From: an uncultured Akkermansia sp. | GTDB lineage: Bacteria > Verrucomicrobiota > Verrucomicrobiia > Verrucomicrobiales > Akkermansiaceae | Assembly: GCA_904501915.1 (NCBI GenBank) | Contig: CAJGCV010000030.1 | Span: 1-20,956, forward strand | Length of the DNA stretch: 20,956 nt | Reading direction: 5' to 3' | Part shown: one piece after another, positions 13,789-20,907 of the stretch | Position numbering within the stretch: the stretch's first letter is position 1 | Layout of the letters: the number at the start of each line of letters is the position of its first letter | Made by a program: the position numbers and the translations under genes | The notes under the pieces: generated by a model | What the model was told of the DNA's origin: nothing | Databases searched by the model: none | Seen by the model: the letters and a program-made list of their open reading frames with translations, nothing else

Positions 13789-16157
13789 AATTCAATCTGG
13801 ACTCGGTTCGAGTACATGGGGATTTCCGCGCGGTAGATGTGGTGCTCGTCGAAGCTGCCGGGGCAGACTGCGCCATCTGCTACAACGCTGGGTTGCGCGC
13901 CGTGCGGCAGGGCATGCAGGGCCAGGGTGGCGGTGTCTCCGGTGGGGTCGAGCTTGCCTTCGCCCTCGCGAACGATCGTGATGCTGCGGCGGGTGGCCGC
14001 ATAGCGGAAGCGGTGGAGACGGTACATGCCGATGCGGTGTGCCTGCCCGTCGCCTGCGTCTTCGTAGTGGCAGGATGTGGCTTCGCAATCCGGGGCCCAC
14101 CAGAGGTCGTAGGTGATGTGGGGGTGCTTAATCTGGCCGACATACTGCTGCACGGGCCAGCGGGGGATGAGGTGGCCGCCGCGCACGAAGACGGGTATGC
14201 GGCTCAGCGGGGTTGAGACCCAGACTTCCTCTCCTTCGGCGGGGGCGGGGGTGTCATTCCAGAGTGAGTACCAGACGCCGGTGGGCATGTAGAGGAAGCG
14301 CCCGCTTTCGCCGGGGTGGTGTACGGGAACGATGTAGAGGGAATCGCCGAGGAAGAATTCACTGCTGCGCCAGTACATGTCCGGGTTTTCGGGGTACATG
14401 AGGGCGAGGGAGCGGATGATGGGCAGCCCCTGTGCGTGGTAGCGGTGGAACTGGGTGTAGATGTAGGGGAGCAGCCGGTAGCGCTCCATGATGGCGAGCC
14501 GCACGTGCTGCTCTACCAGAGGCCCGAAACACCAGGGTTCCTGCCCGCCGTATTCGCCGTTGGAGTGGTTGCGGAAGAAGGTGTGGAACGCTGCCATCTG
14601 CATCCACCTGCAGAAGAGTTCGGGCGTGGGGTGCCCCAGGAAGCCGCCGGTGTCTGCACCGCAGAAGGAGACCCCGCTTGTGCTGAGGCGCTGCACCATG
14701 AGGTTGGCCATCTTGAGGTTTTCCCAGTCGGAGGAGTTATCGCCGGTCCAGGTGGCGGCGTAGCGCTGCAGCCCCGCAAAGCCCGCGCGCGAGAGTACAA
14801 ACGGGCGGCGGTCCGGTGCGTGCATGAGCATGCCCTTGCGCGTGGCGCGGGCCATGCATTGGCCGTACACATTGTGTGCTTTGAGGTGCGAGCAGGAGAA
14901 CCCGTCGAAGGCGTGGCGGGTGTCATCCGGGAAGGTGCGGTCCGGGAAGAGTGCGGGTTCGTTCATGTCTACCCAGATGCCGCGCACGCCGATATCCGCC
15001 ACTTGTTTCTTGAAAAGGCCTGCCCACCAGTTGCGCGTATCAGGCGAGGTGAAATCCGGGAAGGTGCAGAGCCCGGGCCACACATCGCCCTCCAGCAGGG
15101 CGCCGTCGTGCCTGCGGCAGAACACGTTGCGTTCAAAACCGCTGCGCCATACAAAGTTGTCGGGGTTGATTTTGATACCGGGGTCGGCAATGGTGACCAC
15201 CTTGAAGCCGTCATTCCCCAGGCGCTGCACCATGCCGGCGGGGTCTGGGAAGTGTTCCCGGCTCCATGTGAGGGATTGGAACCCCTCCATGTGGTGAATG
15301 TCGAGGTGGATGGCATCGCAGGGGATTTTGCGTTTTCGGAACTGGTGTGCCAGGGAATTGACAGCGCTTTCGGGGTAATAGCTCCACTTGCTCTGGTGGT
15401 AGCCCAGCGCCCAGAGCGGCGGCATGGGTGGCAGCCCGGTCAGGCGGGTGTATGTGGCAACGGTGTCGAGCGCGTCTGCCCCGGCTATGAAGTAGTAATC
15501 CATTTGCCCGCCATCCGCGCCGAACAGGAGGCGGTCTTCGCGCTCGCGTCCGAAGTCGAAGTACGAGCGCATGGTGTTATCGAAATAGATGCCGTACTGT
15601 GTGCCGCGGTTCAGGCAGAGGAAGAAGGGGATGCTCTTGTAGAGCGGGTCACTTTCCGGGGTGAATTTATAGTGGTCTGCCCCCCACATATCAAGACGCC
15701 TGCCGCGCAGGTTCAGCGCGCAGGGCTTATCGCCCAGACCATAGAAATGGGCCTGCTCGGGCATGTGTTTGAGTACCCACACGAGGTCGTCGCCCGTCTT
15801 GTCGGAGCGGCGGTGCCCCATGCCCTCGGCATCGGCGCTGAGGAGAACGCCGCTGCTGCGGTCGTAGAACTCCAACCCGCCGTCGAGCCGGCGCACGCGC
15901 ACCTCCAGCCGCTCGCTGAGCAGCCCGATGTAGCCCGGCGTGTCTTCGTGCTCGAGCTCCGGCTGCGTCGCGGAGTATTCTGCCGCAATGCCGTAGCTGG
16001 GCACGTTTTCAAAAACGGCCTGGGTGACATAGCGGCAGCGGACAACGCCCGGTTCCAGGAAACTGAGCCGGAGCCGGGTGGTGGGCAGTTCGATTTCAAG
16101 CGTGTGGGGATTCACCCATTCGAAACTGCGCAGGGCGGTGGTGCTGCGTGCGGGCAT
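13785..16157 (-). CDS. GH31 family alpha-glucosidase
   Basis: A 790-residue glycoside hydrolase family 31 enzyme. An N-terminal beta-sandwich (to about 240) is followed by the catalytic barrel, which contains the nucleophile D397 in WVDMNEPALF and the acid/base D473 in TWTGDNSSDW; C-terminal beta domains follow. PPLWALGYHQSKWSYY is the usual barrel entry motif. The family hydrolyses or transfers alpha-linked glucose or xylose from non-reducing ends. There is no signal peptide, so it should work in the cytosol on imported or storage oligosaccharides. The HIT gene ends 52 nt upstream and the kinase overlaps its stop, so the three are probably one operon. Alpha-glucosidase is the likeliest activity; alpha-xylosidase or transglucosidase cannot be excluded by sequence alone. 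Confidence 0.92.
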   Translation of the reverse strand: MPARSTTALRSFEWVNPHTLEIELPTTRLRLSFLEPGVVRCRYVTQAVFENVPSYGIAAEYSATQPELEHEDTPGYIGLLSERLEVRVRRLDGGLEFYDRSSGVLLSADAEGMGHRRSDKTGDDLVWVLKHMPEQAHFYGLGDKPCALNLRGRRLDMWGADHYKFTPESDPLYKSIPFFLCLNRGTQYGIYFDNTMRSYFDFGREREDRLLFGADGGQMDYYFIAGADALDTVATYTRLTGLPPMPPLWALGYHQSKWSYYPESAVNSLAHQFRKRKIPCDAIHLDIHHMEGFQSLTWSREHFPDPAGMVQRLGNDGFKVVTIADPGIKINPDNFVWRSGFERNVFCRRHDGALLEGDVWPGLCTFPDFTSPDTRNWWAGLFKKQVADIGVRGIWVDMNEPALFPDRTFPDDTRHAFDGFSCSHLKAHNVYGQCMARATRKGMLMHAPDRRPFVLSRAGFAGLQRYAATWTGDNSSDWENLKMANLMVQRLSTSGVSFCGADTGGFLGHPTPELFCRWMQMAAFHTFFRNHSNGEYGGQEPWCFGPLVEQHVRLAIMERYRLLPYIYTQFHRYHAQGLPIIRSLALMYPENPDMYWRSSEFFLGDSLYIVPVHHPGESGRFLYMPTGVWYSLWNDTPAPAEGEEVWVSTPLSRIPVFVRGGHLIPRWPVQQYVGQIKHPHITYDLWWAPDCEATSCHYEDAGDGQAHRIGMYRLHRFRYAATRRSITIVREGEGKLDPTGDTATLALHALPHGAQPSVVADGAVCPGSFDEHHIYRAEIPMYSNRVQIEL

Positions 16158-16209
16158 AACCGCAGGTGGAATAGAGACGCGAGCTTTTGTTAATCTGGAG
16201 AATCACCGA

Positions 16210-16554
16210 CTAACCGGGAGGCCACTGCAGCGAGCGCCCGCCGATGATGTGAATATGCAGGTGGGGCACGGTCTGGCCGCCATCATCGCCGGTGTTGAGC
16301 ACGGTGCGGAATCCGCCCTCAGCAATACCCTCGGCACGCGCTATCTCGCCCACCTTCAGCATGAGGTGCGCCAGCAGGGCTGCGTCTTCTGCTGTGGCTG
16401 CGGCAATGCTCGGAATCGGTTTGCGCGGGATGAGCAGCACATGTACCGGTGCTGCCGGTGCAATGTCGCGGAATGCCACGCAGAGCTCATCTTCGTACAC
16501 GATGGCGGCGGGAATCTCCTTGTCCGCTATCTTTTGAAAAAGTGTTTTTTCCAT
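16210..16554 (-). CDS. HIT family hydrolase (HinT-like)
   Basis: A 114-residue histidine-triad protein of the HinT/PKCI branch. The active-site motif HLHIHIIGGR lies near the C-terminus, preceded by NTGDDGGQTVP, and the N-terminal FQKIADKEIPAAIVYEDE is typical of this branch. The family hydrolyses AMP-linked phosphoramidates and lysyl-adenylate in the cytosol. The length matches the family. It is the first gene of a minus-strand group with GH31 and the kinase. The promoter ends 9 nt before its ATG. Confidence 0.93.
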   Translation of the reverse strand: MEKTLFQKIADKEIPAAIVYEDELCVAFRDIAPAAPVHVLLIPRKPIPSIAAATAEDAALLAHLMLKVGEIARAEGIAEGGFRTVLNTGDDGGQTVPHLHIHIIGGRSLQWPPG

Positions 16555-16563
16555 GTGCGTTTA

Positions 16564-16592
16564 TTTTTAGCATAACATGGGCATGTAATCAA
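16564..16592 (-). promoter_or_regulatory. Promoter of the HIT-GH31-kinase operon
   Basis: On the minus strand, TTGATT (16592-16587), a 17-bp spacer ending in TGC (extended -10), and TAAAAA (16569-16564). The ATG at 16554 follows 9 nt later, giving a leader of only a few nucleotides. Confidence 0.6.
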
Positions 16593-16845
16593 GGAATTTT
16601 GAATCTGGAATACATGGGAAAATCTGCTCCGTTTTGCATGACATAAAGCACGATTGCCCCGGGGTTCTGCTCTGGCGCACGGTCGGGTTCAAAAATTCGC
16701 TCACCTCCGTCTCCTCTGAAGCTGCGTCGGGACAGGGCGTTTGCCTGCAGAAACCGAAAAGCGCCATTTGATGGGGTTTCCTTCGGAATAATAATCGGTT
16801 ACCATTTGCTTGTGCCGTTTTTGTGACACGAGAGTTTCTATCTGC
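16593..16845. other. Intergenic stretch between divergent operons
   Basis: The gap between the HIT gene and the cytochrome bd operon is 327 bp and carries a promoter at each edge. In the middle I see only weak features: a loose inverted repeat GAAACC (16750-16755) with GGTTTC (16775-16780), and a CCGAA/TTCGG pair nested with it. A minus-strand open frame of 66 codons (16567-16767) has no recognisable sequence and is not called. No clear binding site for an oxygen regulator was found. Confidence 0.5.
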
Positions 16846-16875
16846 TTGCTTTCACGTCCTGGTTCTGGTTATAAT
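16846..16875 (+). promoter_or_regulatory. Promoter of the cytochrome bd operon
   Basis: TTGCTT (16846-16851), an 18-bp spacer and a perfect TATAAT (16870-16875). The ATG at 16882 comes only 6 nt after the -10, so the predicted transcript begins at or within about one base of the start codon. Confidence 0.7.
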
Positions 16876-16881
16876 GCAGCC

Positions 16882-17094
16882 ATGTTTCTGAGAAGAATCG
16901 CGCAGTTCTACATAGAGGGCTTCCGCAGCATGACGCTGGGTCGCACGCTGTGGTGCATTATTCTGCTGAAACTTCTCATCATGTTTGCGGTGCTCAAAGT
17001 CTTTTTCTTCCCCTCATATCTGCAGGGAACAGAGCGGGAGAAGGCGCAGACGGTGTCGTCGGAACTGACAAAGCGCGTTTCAACTGAAAGATAA
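16882..17094 (+). CDS. DUF4492-type small membrane protein of the cytochrome bd operon
   Basis: A 70-residue protein with one membrane helix (about 22-43, LWCIILLKLLIMFAVLKVFFF) flanked by basic residues and a hydrophilic tail. The sequence IAQFYIEGFRSMTLGRTLW and the following FFFP match my memory of the DUF4492 family, a small protein found before cydAB in Bacteroidota and relatives. Its position, 9 nt ahead of cydA, and its one-helix topology suggest a role like CydX/CbdX: a small subunit or assembly factor stabilising the oxidase hemes in the cytoplasmic membrane. An in-frame upstream ATG at 16810 is rejected because the promoter lies downstream of it. Confidence 0.8.
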   Translation: MFLRRIAQFYIEGFRSMTLGRTLWCIILLKLLIMFAVLKVFFFPSYLQGTEREKAQTVSSELTKRVSTER

Positions 17095-17103
17095 GAATAT
17101 AAT

Positions 17104-18651
17104 ATGGATGCCATTGACCCAACGCTTGTGGATTGGTCTCGTGCGCAATTTGCGCTCACTGCCATGTACCATTGGATATTTGTGCCGCTCACCCTGGGGC
17201 TTGGGGTGATAATGGCGGTTATGGAGACTCTTTATGTGCGCACCGGCCGCGAGTTCTGGAAGCAGACCGCGCGCTTCTGGATGAAGCTCTTTGGCATCAA
17301 CTTTGCCATGGGCGTGGCGACGGGTATCATTCTGGAATTCGAGTTTGGTACCAACTGGAGCAATTACAGCTGGTTTGTGGGCGATATATTCGGCGCTCCG
17401 CTTGCCATTGAAGGCATTGTTGCCTTCTTCATGGAATCGACCTTCATCGCCATCATGTATTTTGGCTGGAACAAGGTGAGCAAAGGCGCCCACCTTGCCT
17501 CTACCTGGCTCACCATTATCGGCGCTACGCTTTCTGCCTGGTGGATTCTGGTTGCCAATGCCTGGATGCAGTACCCCGTGGGCATGGAATTCAACCCCGA
17601 TACCGTGCGCAACGAAATGGTGGATTTTGCCGCCGTGGCGCTTTCCCCGGTGGCGGTGGTGAAGTTCTGCCACACGGTCACTTCCTCCTGGGTGCTGGGG
17701 GCTATGTTTGTGGTGGGTGTGAGTTGCTGGTATCTGCTGCGTGGCCGCCATACCGATTTTGCAAAGGCCAGCATCCGCGTAGCCTGCTGGTTTGGTCTGG
17801 TGGCGGCGCTGCTTACCGCGCATACCGGCCACCAGAGCGGTCGCGATATTGCGCTGCACCAGCCCATGAAGCTGGCCGCAGCCGAGGGGCTTTACGAGGG
17901 CGGCACCAGTCAGGGCCTGGTGCTGGGCGGTGTTCTCACTCCTGGGGTGGACTGGTCTGCCCCGGCGGAGCAGGACCGCTTCCTCTTTCATGTGGAAATG
18001 CCCGGTGCGCTTTCATTCCTGGCTACGCACGAGTGGGATGGCTACGTACCCGGCATCCGCAATCTGCTGGAAGGCGGCTATCCGCTGCCGGAGGGCGGGG
18101 TGGCGCTCTCTGCCGAGGAGAAAATGCAGCGCGGGCGTACCGCTATTGCTGCACTGGCAACCTATCGCACGACTCTGGATGCCGCAGAAAAGAGGGCTGC
18201 GCTGGAAACCTTGCGTGCTCATTTTGATTACTTTGGCTATGGGTATCTGAAATCTCCTGCGGATTTAGTGCCCAATGTGCCGCTGACCTTTTACAGCTTC
18301 CGTATCATGGTGATATTGGGCGGGTATTTCCTGGCGCTCTTTGCCGGGCTGCTTCTGTTTGGCAGATACATCATGCACTGGAAATGGGCGATGCTGGCCA
18401 TTCTGCTCACCACACCGCTGGCATGGCTGGCAAGCCAGGCAGGCTGGGTGGTGGCTGAGGTAGGTCGCCAGCCATGGGCTATTCAGGGACTGCTGCCCAA
18501 TGTGGCGGCTATCTCGCGCCTGGATGCAGGGGCGGTGCAGACCACCTTCTTTATTTTCCTGGGGCTTTTCACGCTGCTGCTGGTGGCAGAAGTGAGCATC
18601 ATGGCACGCGCCCTTGCCGCCGGACCAGAAACTGATAACACCGCTGCCTGA
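17104..18651 (+). CDS. cydA: Cytochrome bd quinol oxidase subunit I
   Basis: A 515-residue polytopic inner-membrane protein carrying the three hemes of cytochrome bd, which oxidises quinol and reduces oxygen to water with high affinity. Expected heme ligands are present: H23 in AMYHWIFVP, H190 in FCHTVTSSW and M402 in FRIMVILG. Proton-path glutamates E103 and E111 (AIEGIVAFFMEST) and the quinol-site K256/E261 (QPMKLAAAEG) are conserved. The hydrophilic Q-loop between about 257 and 395 is long, close to E. coli (522 residues in total). It is preceded by the DUF4492 gene and followed after 2 nt by cydB. In a gut organism it would serve oxygen removal and microaerobic respiration. Confidence 0.97.
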   Translation: MDAIDPTLVDWSRAQFALTAMYHWIFVPLTLGLGVIMAVMETLYVRTGREFWKQTARFWMKLFGINFAMGVATGIILEFEFGTNWSNYSWFVGDIFGAPLAIEGIVAFFMESTFIAIMYFGWNKVSKGAHLASTWLTIIGATLSAWWILVANAWMQYPVGMEFNPDTVRNEMVDFAAVALSPVAVVKFCHTVTSSWVLGAMFVVGVSCWYLLRGRHTDFAKASIRVACWFGLVAALLTAHTGHQSGRDIALHQPMKLAAAEGLYEGGTSQGLVLGGVLTPGVDWSAPAEQDRFLFHVEMPGALSFLATHEWDGYVPGIRNLLEGGYPLPEGGVALSAEEKMQRGRTAIAALATYRTTLDAAEKRAALETLRAHFDYFGYGYLKSPADLVPNVPLTFYSFRIMVILGGYFLALFAGLLLFGRYIMHWKWAMLAILLTTPLAWLASQAGWVVAEVGRQPWAIQGLLPNVAAISRLDAGAVQTTFFIFLGLFTLLLVAEVSIMARALAAGPETDNTAA

Positions 18652-18653
18652 CC

Positions 18654-19775
18654 ATGAACGATATTTCCTTACTTCAACACTACTGGTGGTTCCTGGTATC
18701 CCTGCTGGGGGCGCTGCTCGTCTTCCTCATGTTTGTGCAGGGTGGGCAATCACTCATCTGGACGCTCGGCAGAACCGAGGAACACCGCCGTATGCTCCTG
18801 CTTGCCACGGGGCGCAAATGGGAACTGACCTTCACCACCCTGGTTACTTTTGGCGGGGCATTCTTTGCTTCTTTCCCGCTGTTTTACAGCACGAGTTTTG
18901 GCGGTGCCTACTGGGTGTGGATGCTCATTCTGCTCTGCTTTGTGCTGCAGGCTGTTTCGTATGAATTTCAGCTGAAACGCAGCAATCTGCTCGGCATGAA
19001 CACCTATCGCGTCTTCCTTTTCCTCAATGGTGTGCTCGGTCCTCTGCTCATCGGCACGGCGGTGGGCACATTCTTCACTGGTGCTGAATTCGTGGTCGAT
19101 AAAATTGCCGTCACGAATCCCGCCATGCCGGTTATTTCGCGCTGGACGAACCCGCTGCACGGTCTGGAGGCAGCTTTTGTGCCGCAGAACCTGCTGCTGG
19201 GGCTGAGTGTTTTCCTGCTCACCCGCCTGCTGGCCTGCCTGTATTTCCTGGGCTGCATGGCAGATGCCGGATTGCGCGAGACCTGCCGCCGCCGTCTCTG
19301 GATGGAGGGTGCGTTCTTCCTCCTCTTCTTCCTCACCTGGCTGGGTTACTGGCTCACCTCCACCGGCATGGGCTACATGCTGGATGGTGTCGTGTACCCG
19401 GTGCAGCACAAGTACCTGAATAATCTCTTCGATATGCCGGGTGTCGCCGCCGTGCTGCTGGTGGGCGTGGTGCTCGTGCTGGCAGGGCTGGTGCTGGGGC
19501 TGCGCGGCTGGCGCAAGGCATTCTGGCTGGCCGGTCCGGGCAGTGTGCTGGTGGTGCTGGCACTGCTGCTCTGCGCCGGGTGGAACAACACGGCCTATTA
19601 TCCCTCTGTGGTCGATGAGCAGAGCTCGCTCACCATTGCGAACAGCTCCTCGAGTCTGTTCACCCTCAAGACAATGACTGTGGTTTCCTTCCTCATTCCC
19701 TTTGTCCTGGCCTACATTGCCTGGGCCTGGCGGGCGCTGGATAAGAAGCCGATTACGCCGGATGAGGTGGAGTAG
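18654..19775 (+). CDS. cydB: Cytochrome bd quinol oxidase subunit II
   Basis: A 373-residue polytopic membrane protein with about eight to nine helices, matching the CydB family by its start (YWWFLVSLLGALLVFLMFVQGGQSL), NLLGMNTYRVFLFLNGVLGPLLIG and the C-terminal SSSLFTLKTMTVVSFLIPFVL. CydB binds no redox heme in the classical enzyme and pairs with CydA. The sequence looks closer to the Bacteroidota form than to E. coli CydB. The 2-nt gap after cydA shows co-translation. The operon ends at the strong hairpin 8 nt downstream. No cydC/cydD assembly transporter genes are in the window. Confidence 0.93.
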   Translation: MNDISLLQHYWWFLVSLLGALLVFLMFVQGGQSLIWTLGRTEEHRRMLLLATGRKWELTFTTLVTFGGAFFASFPLFYSTSFGGAYWVWMLILLCFVLQAVSYEFQLKRSNLLGMNTYRVFLFLNGVLGPLLIGTAVGTFFTGAEFVVDKIAVTNPAMPVISRWTNPLHGLEAAFVPQNLLLGLSVFLLTRLLACLYFLGCMADAGLRETCRRRLWMEGAFFLLFFLTWLGYWLTSTGMGYMLDGVVYPVQHKYLNNLFDMPGVAAVLLVGVVLVLAGLVLGLRGWRKAFWLAGPGSVLVVLALLLCAGWNNTAYYPSVVDEQSSLTIANSSSSLFTLKTMTVVSFLIPFVLAYIAWAWRALDKKPITPDEVE

Positions 19776-19782
19776 GTGCAGA

Positions 19783-19817
19783 AAACGGCGTATCCAGGTG
19801 GATACGCCGTTTCGGTT
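19783..19817. terminator. Bidirectional intrinsic terminator between cydB and the protease gene
   Basis: AAACGGCGTATCC (19783-19795) pairs perfectly with GGATACGCCGTTT (19800-19812) around the 4-nt loop AGGT, followed by CGGTTTTA. On the minus strand the stem runs into TTTTCTGC. It serves both convergent transcripts. Confidence 0.9.
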
Positions 19818-19845
19818 TTAGTGCGTGAAATGCTCGTATCGGGCT

Positions 19846-20724
19846 TCAACGGCGGCGTCGGCAAGCCAGACCCGCCAGCGCCAGCAGGGAAAGCGTTGCC
19901 GATGCAGGCTCGGGGACAGAATGAGGTGCGGTGCGAAGGCCGGAAACCTCCATCAGGGTTCTTCCTATGTCTGCATTGGGCTCATAGAAAATGACGCTGC
20001 CTGTGCCTCCATCCTTGTCTGAATACATGCACTTGGCTTTCACCTGGTACAGCCCCCGGTCTCCGTCAATGTCATCTGAATTGGTGAGCCAGAGGGACGT
20101 GAGCTCGTAGCCGTTTGCTGTTATATCGTATGTAACACCCCAGAGCGTGTAGGCGTGTCCCGTCGGGGCATTGCTTCCCATTTCTGTGGAAATGGTGAGG
20201 GCATAGCCGTTCTGCAGAGCCGTGACGATGGTTTTACTATAATCGTACGGGTTATAGGTTCCGGAAGCAACCTTATCCCAGGAGATAATATCAATGGGAT
20301 AGGCTGTGGTATCATATACATTCTTGAGGAATCCGCCCTGGACGAGGTCCGGATTATCATTAGCCACTCCCTTGTCGAAATAGGCCCACCCATCCGAATT
20401 CGGAGCTTCCCATTCGCCGGTAACCCACCATTTGTAGGCATAGCCAGCCTTGCCTCCGCCATCGTCGAAGACCAGACGGAAGTAATCGGGAATCTCATCA
20501 CCCTGGGGTACAGAGGAAGTGATGCTGGATTGATTGTGCTTCTGCCACCAGGCTATGACATTGCTGGCTGTCATAGCCCAGCACAGCCCCGCGTCGTCGG
20601 TGCCTGTTTTCTGGTAGTCATACCATCCATCCTTTGCGGAAACCCCGGGAGCCCAGACTTCTGCGGCCGGTGCTGAAATACCGCAGGCCAGGAGTGCTAC
20701 TGTGGAGAAAATGATTTGTTTCAT
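19846..20724 (-). CDS. IdeS/Mac-like (C66-type) secreted cysteine protease with PEP-CTERM anchor
   Basis: A 292-residue protein. Residues 1-21 are a signal peptide (QIIFSTVALLACGISAPAA). Residues about 24-235 resemble the streptococcal immunoglobulin protease IdeS/Mac: WAPGVSAKDGWYDYQKT with K39, DDAGLCWAMTASNVIAWW with C48 as nucleophile, GHAYTLWGVTYD with H190, and LWLTNSDD. By eye, the position of the third IdeS catalytic residue (Asp284) is N215 here, while D217 matches Asp286. An Asn there is usual in papain-like triads. The C-terminus (VPEPASATLSLLALAGLACRRRR, written as motif VPEP, hydrophobic helix, RRRR) is a PEP-CTERM sorting signal processed by an exosortase, so the enzyme should be exported and surface-tethered or released. 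The substrate is unknown; immunoglobulin cleavage is only a hypothesis. Confidence 0.82.
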   Translation of the reverse strand: MKQIIFSTVALLACGISAPAAEVWAPGVSAKDGWYDYQKTGTDDAGLCWAMTASNVIAWWQKHNQSSITSSVPQGDEIPDYFRLVFDDGGGKAGYAYKWWVTGEWEAPNSDGWAYFDKGVANDNPDLVQGGFLKNVYDTTAYPIDIISWDKVASGTYNPYDYSKTIVTALQNGYALTISTEMGSNAPTGHAYTLWGVTYDITANGYELTSLWLTNSDDIDGDRGLYQVKAKCMYSDKDGGTGSVIFYEPNADIGRTLMEVSGLRTAPHSVPEPASATLSLLALAGLACRRRR

Positions 20725-20737
20725 AGTTTCATTTTCC

Positions 20738-20765
20738 AGTGTACCAGTTTCGTGCCAGGAATCAA
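20738..20765 (-). promoter_or_regulatory. Promoter of the IdeS-like protease gene
   Basis: On the minus strand, TTGATT (20765-20760), a 16-bp spacer and TACACT (20743-20738). The ATG at 20724 starts 13 nt after the -10, giving a leader of about 6-7 nt without a proper Shine-Dalgarno. Confidence 0.6.
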
Positions 20766-20780
20766 GGAAAAAGAGGTAGT

Positions 20781-20811
20781 GTTCATTAGCTGTTCATTAG
20801 CTCTGGTGAAC
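20781..20811. promoter_or_regulatory. Tandem 11-bp repeat with inverted half-site (candidate operator)
   Basis: GTTCATTAGCT occurs twice without a gap (20781-20791 and 20792-20802), and an inverted half-site TGAAC (20807-20811) follows, so GTTCA-(10)-TGAAC also forms an inverted repeat. The 11-bp period places copies on one face of the helix. It lies just upstream of the protease -35 on one side and before the plus-strand gene at 20908 on the other, as expected for a shared regulator site. Two further palindromes, GGTATACC (20818-20825) and CCCGGCCGGG (20840-20849), are next to it. Confidence 0.5.
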
Positions 20812-20907
20812 GGAGGCGGTATACCATATATAGAACACACCCGGCCGGGGGCGGGTCAATTTCTGTGGACCGATGCGGTTCGATGATACTCAACAAAGCA
20901 TGTAATC

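Noticed and set aside
14316..16193. 625-codon open frame antisense to the GH31 gene
   Set aside because: The GH31 frame has clear catalytic motifs; the opposite frame is a composition artefact without motifs.
16567..16767. 66-codon minus-strand open frame before the HIT gene
   Set aside because: It overlaps the HIT promoter, has no recognisable sequence and unusual composition for a protein.
16815..16835. Half-site TTGTGA before the cyd promoter as a CRP/FNR site
   Set aside because: Only one half is present, with no matching inverted half at the right spacing.
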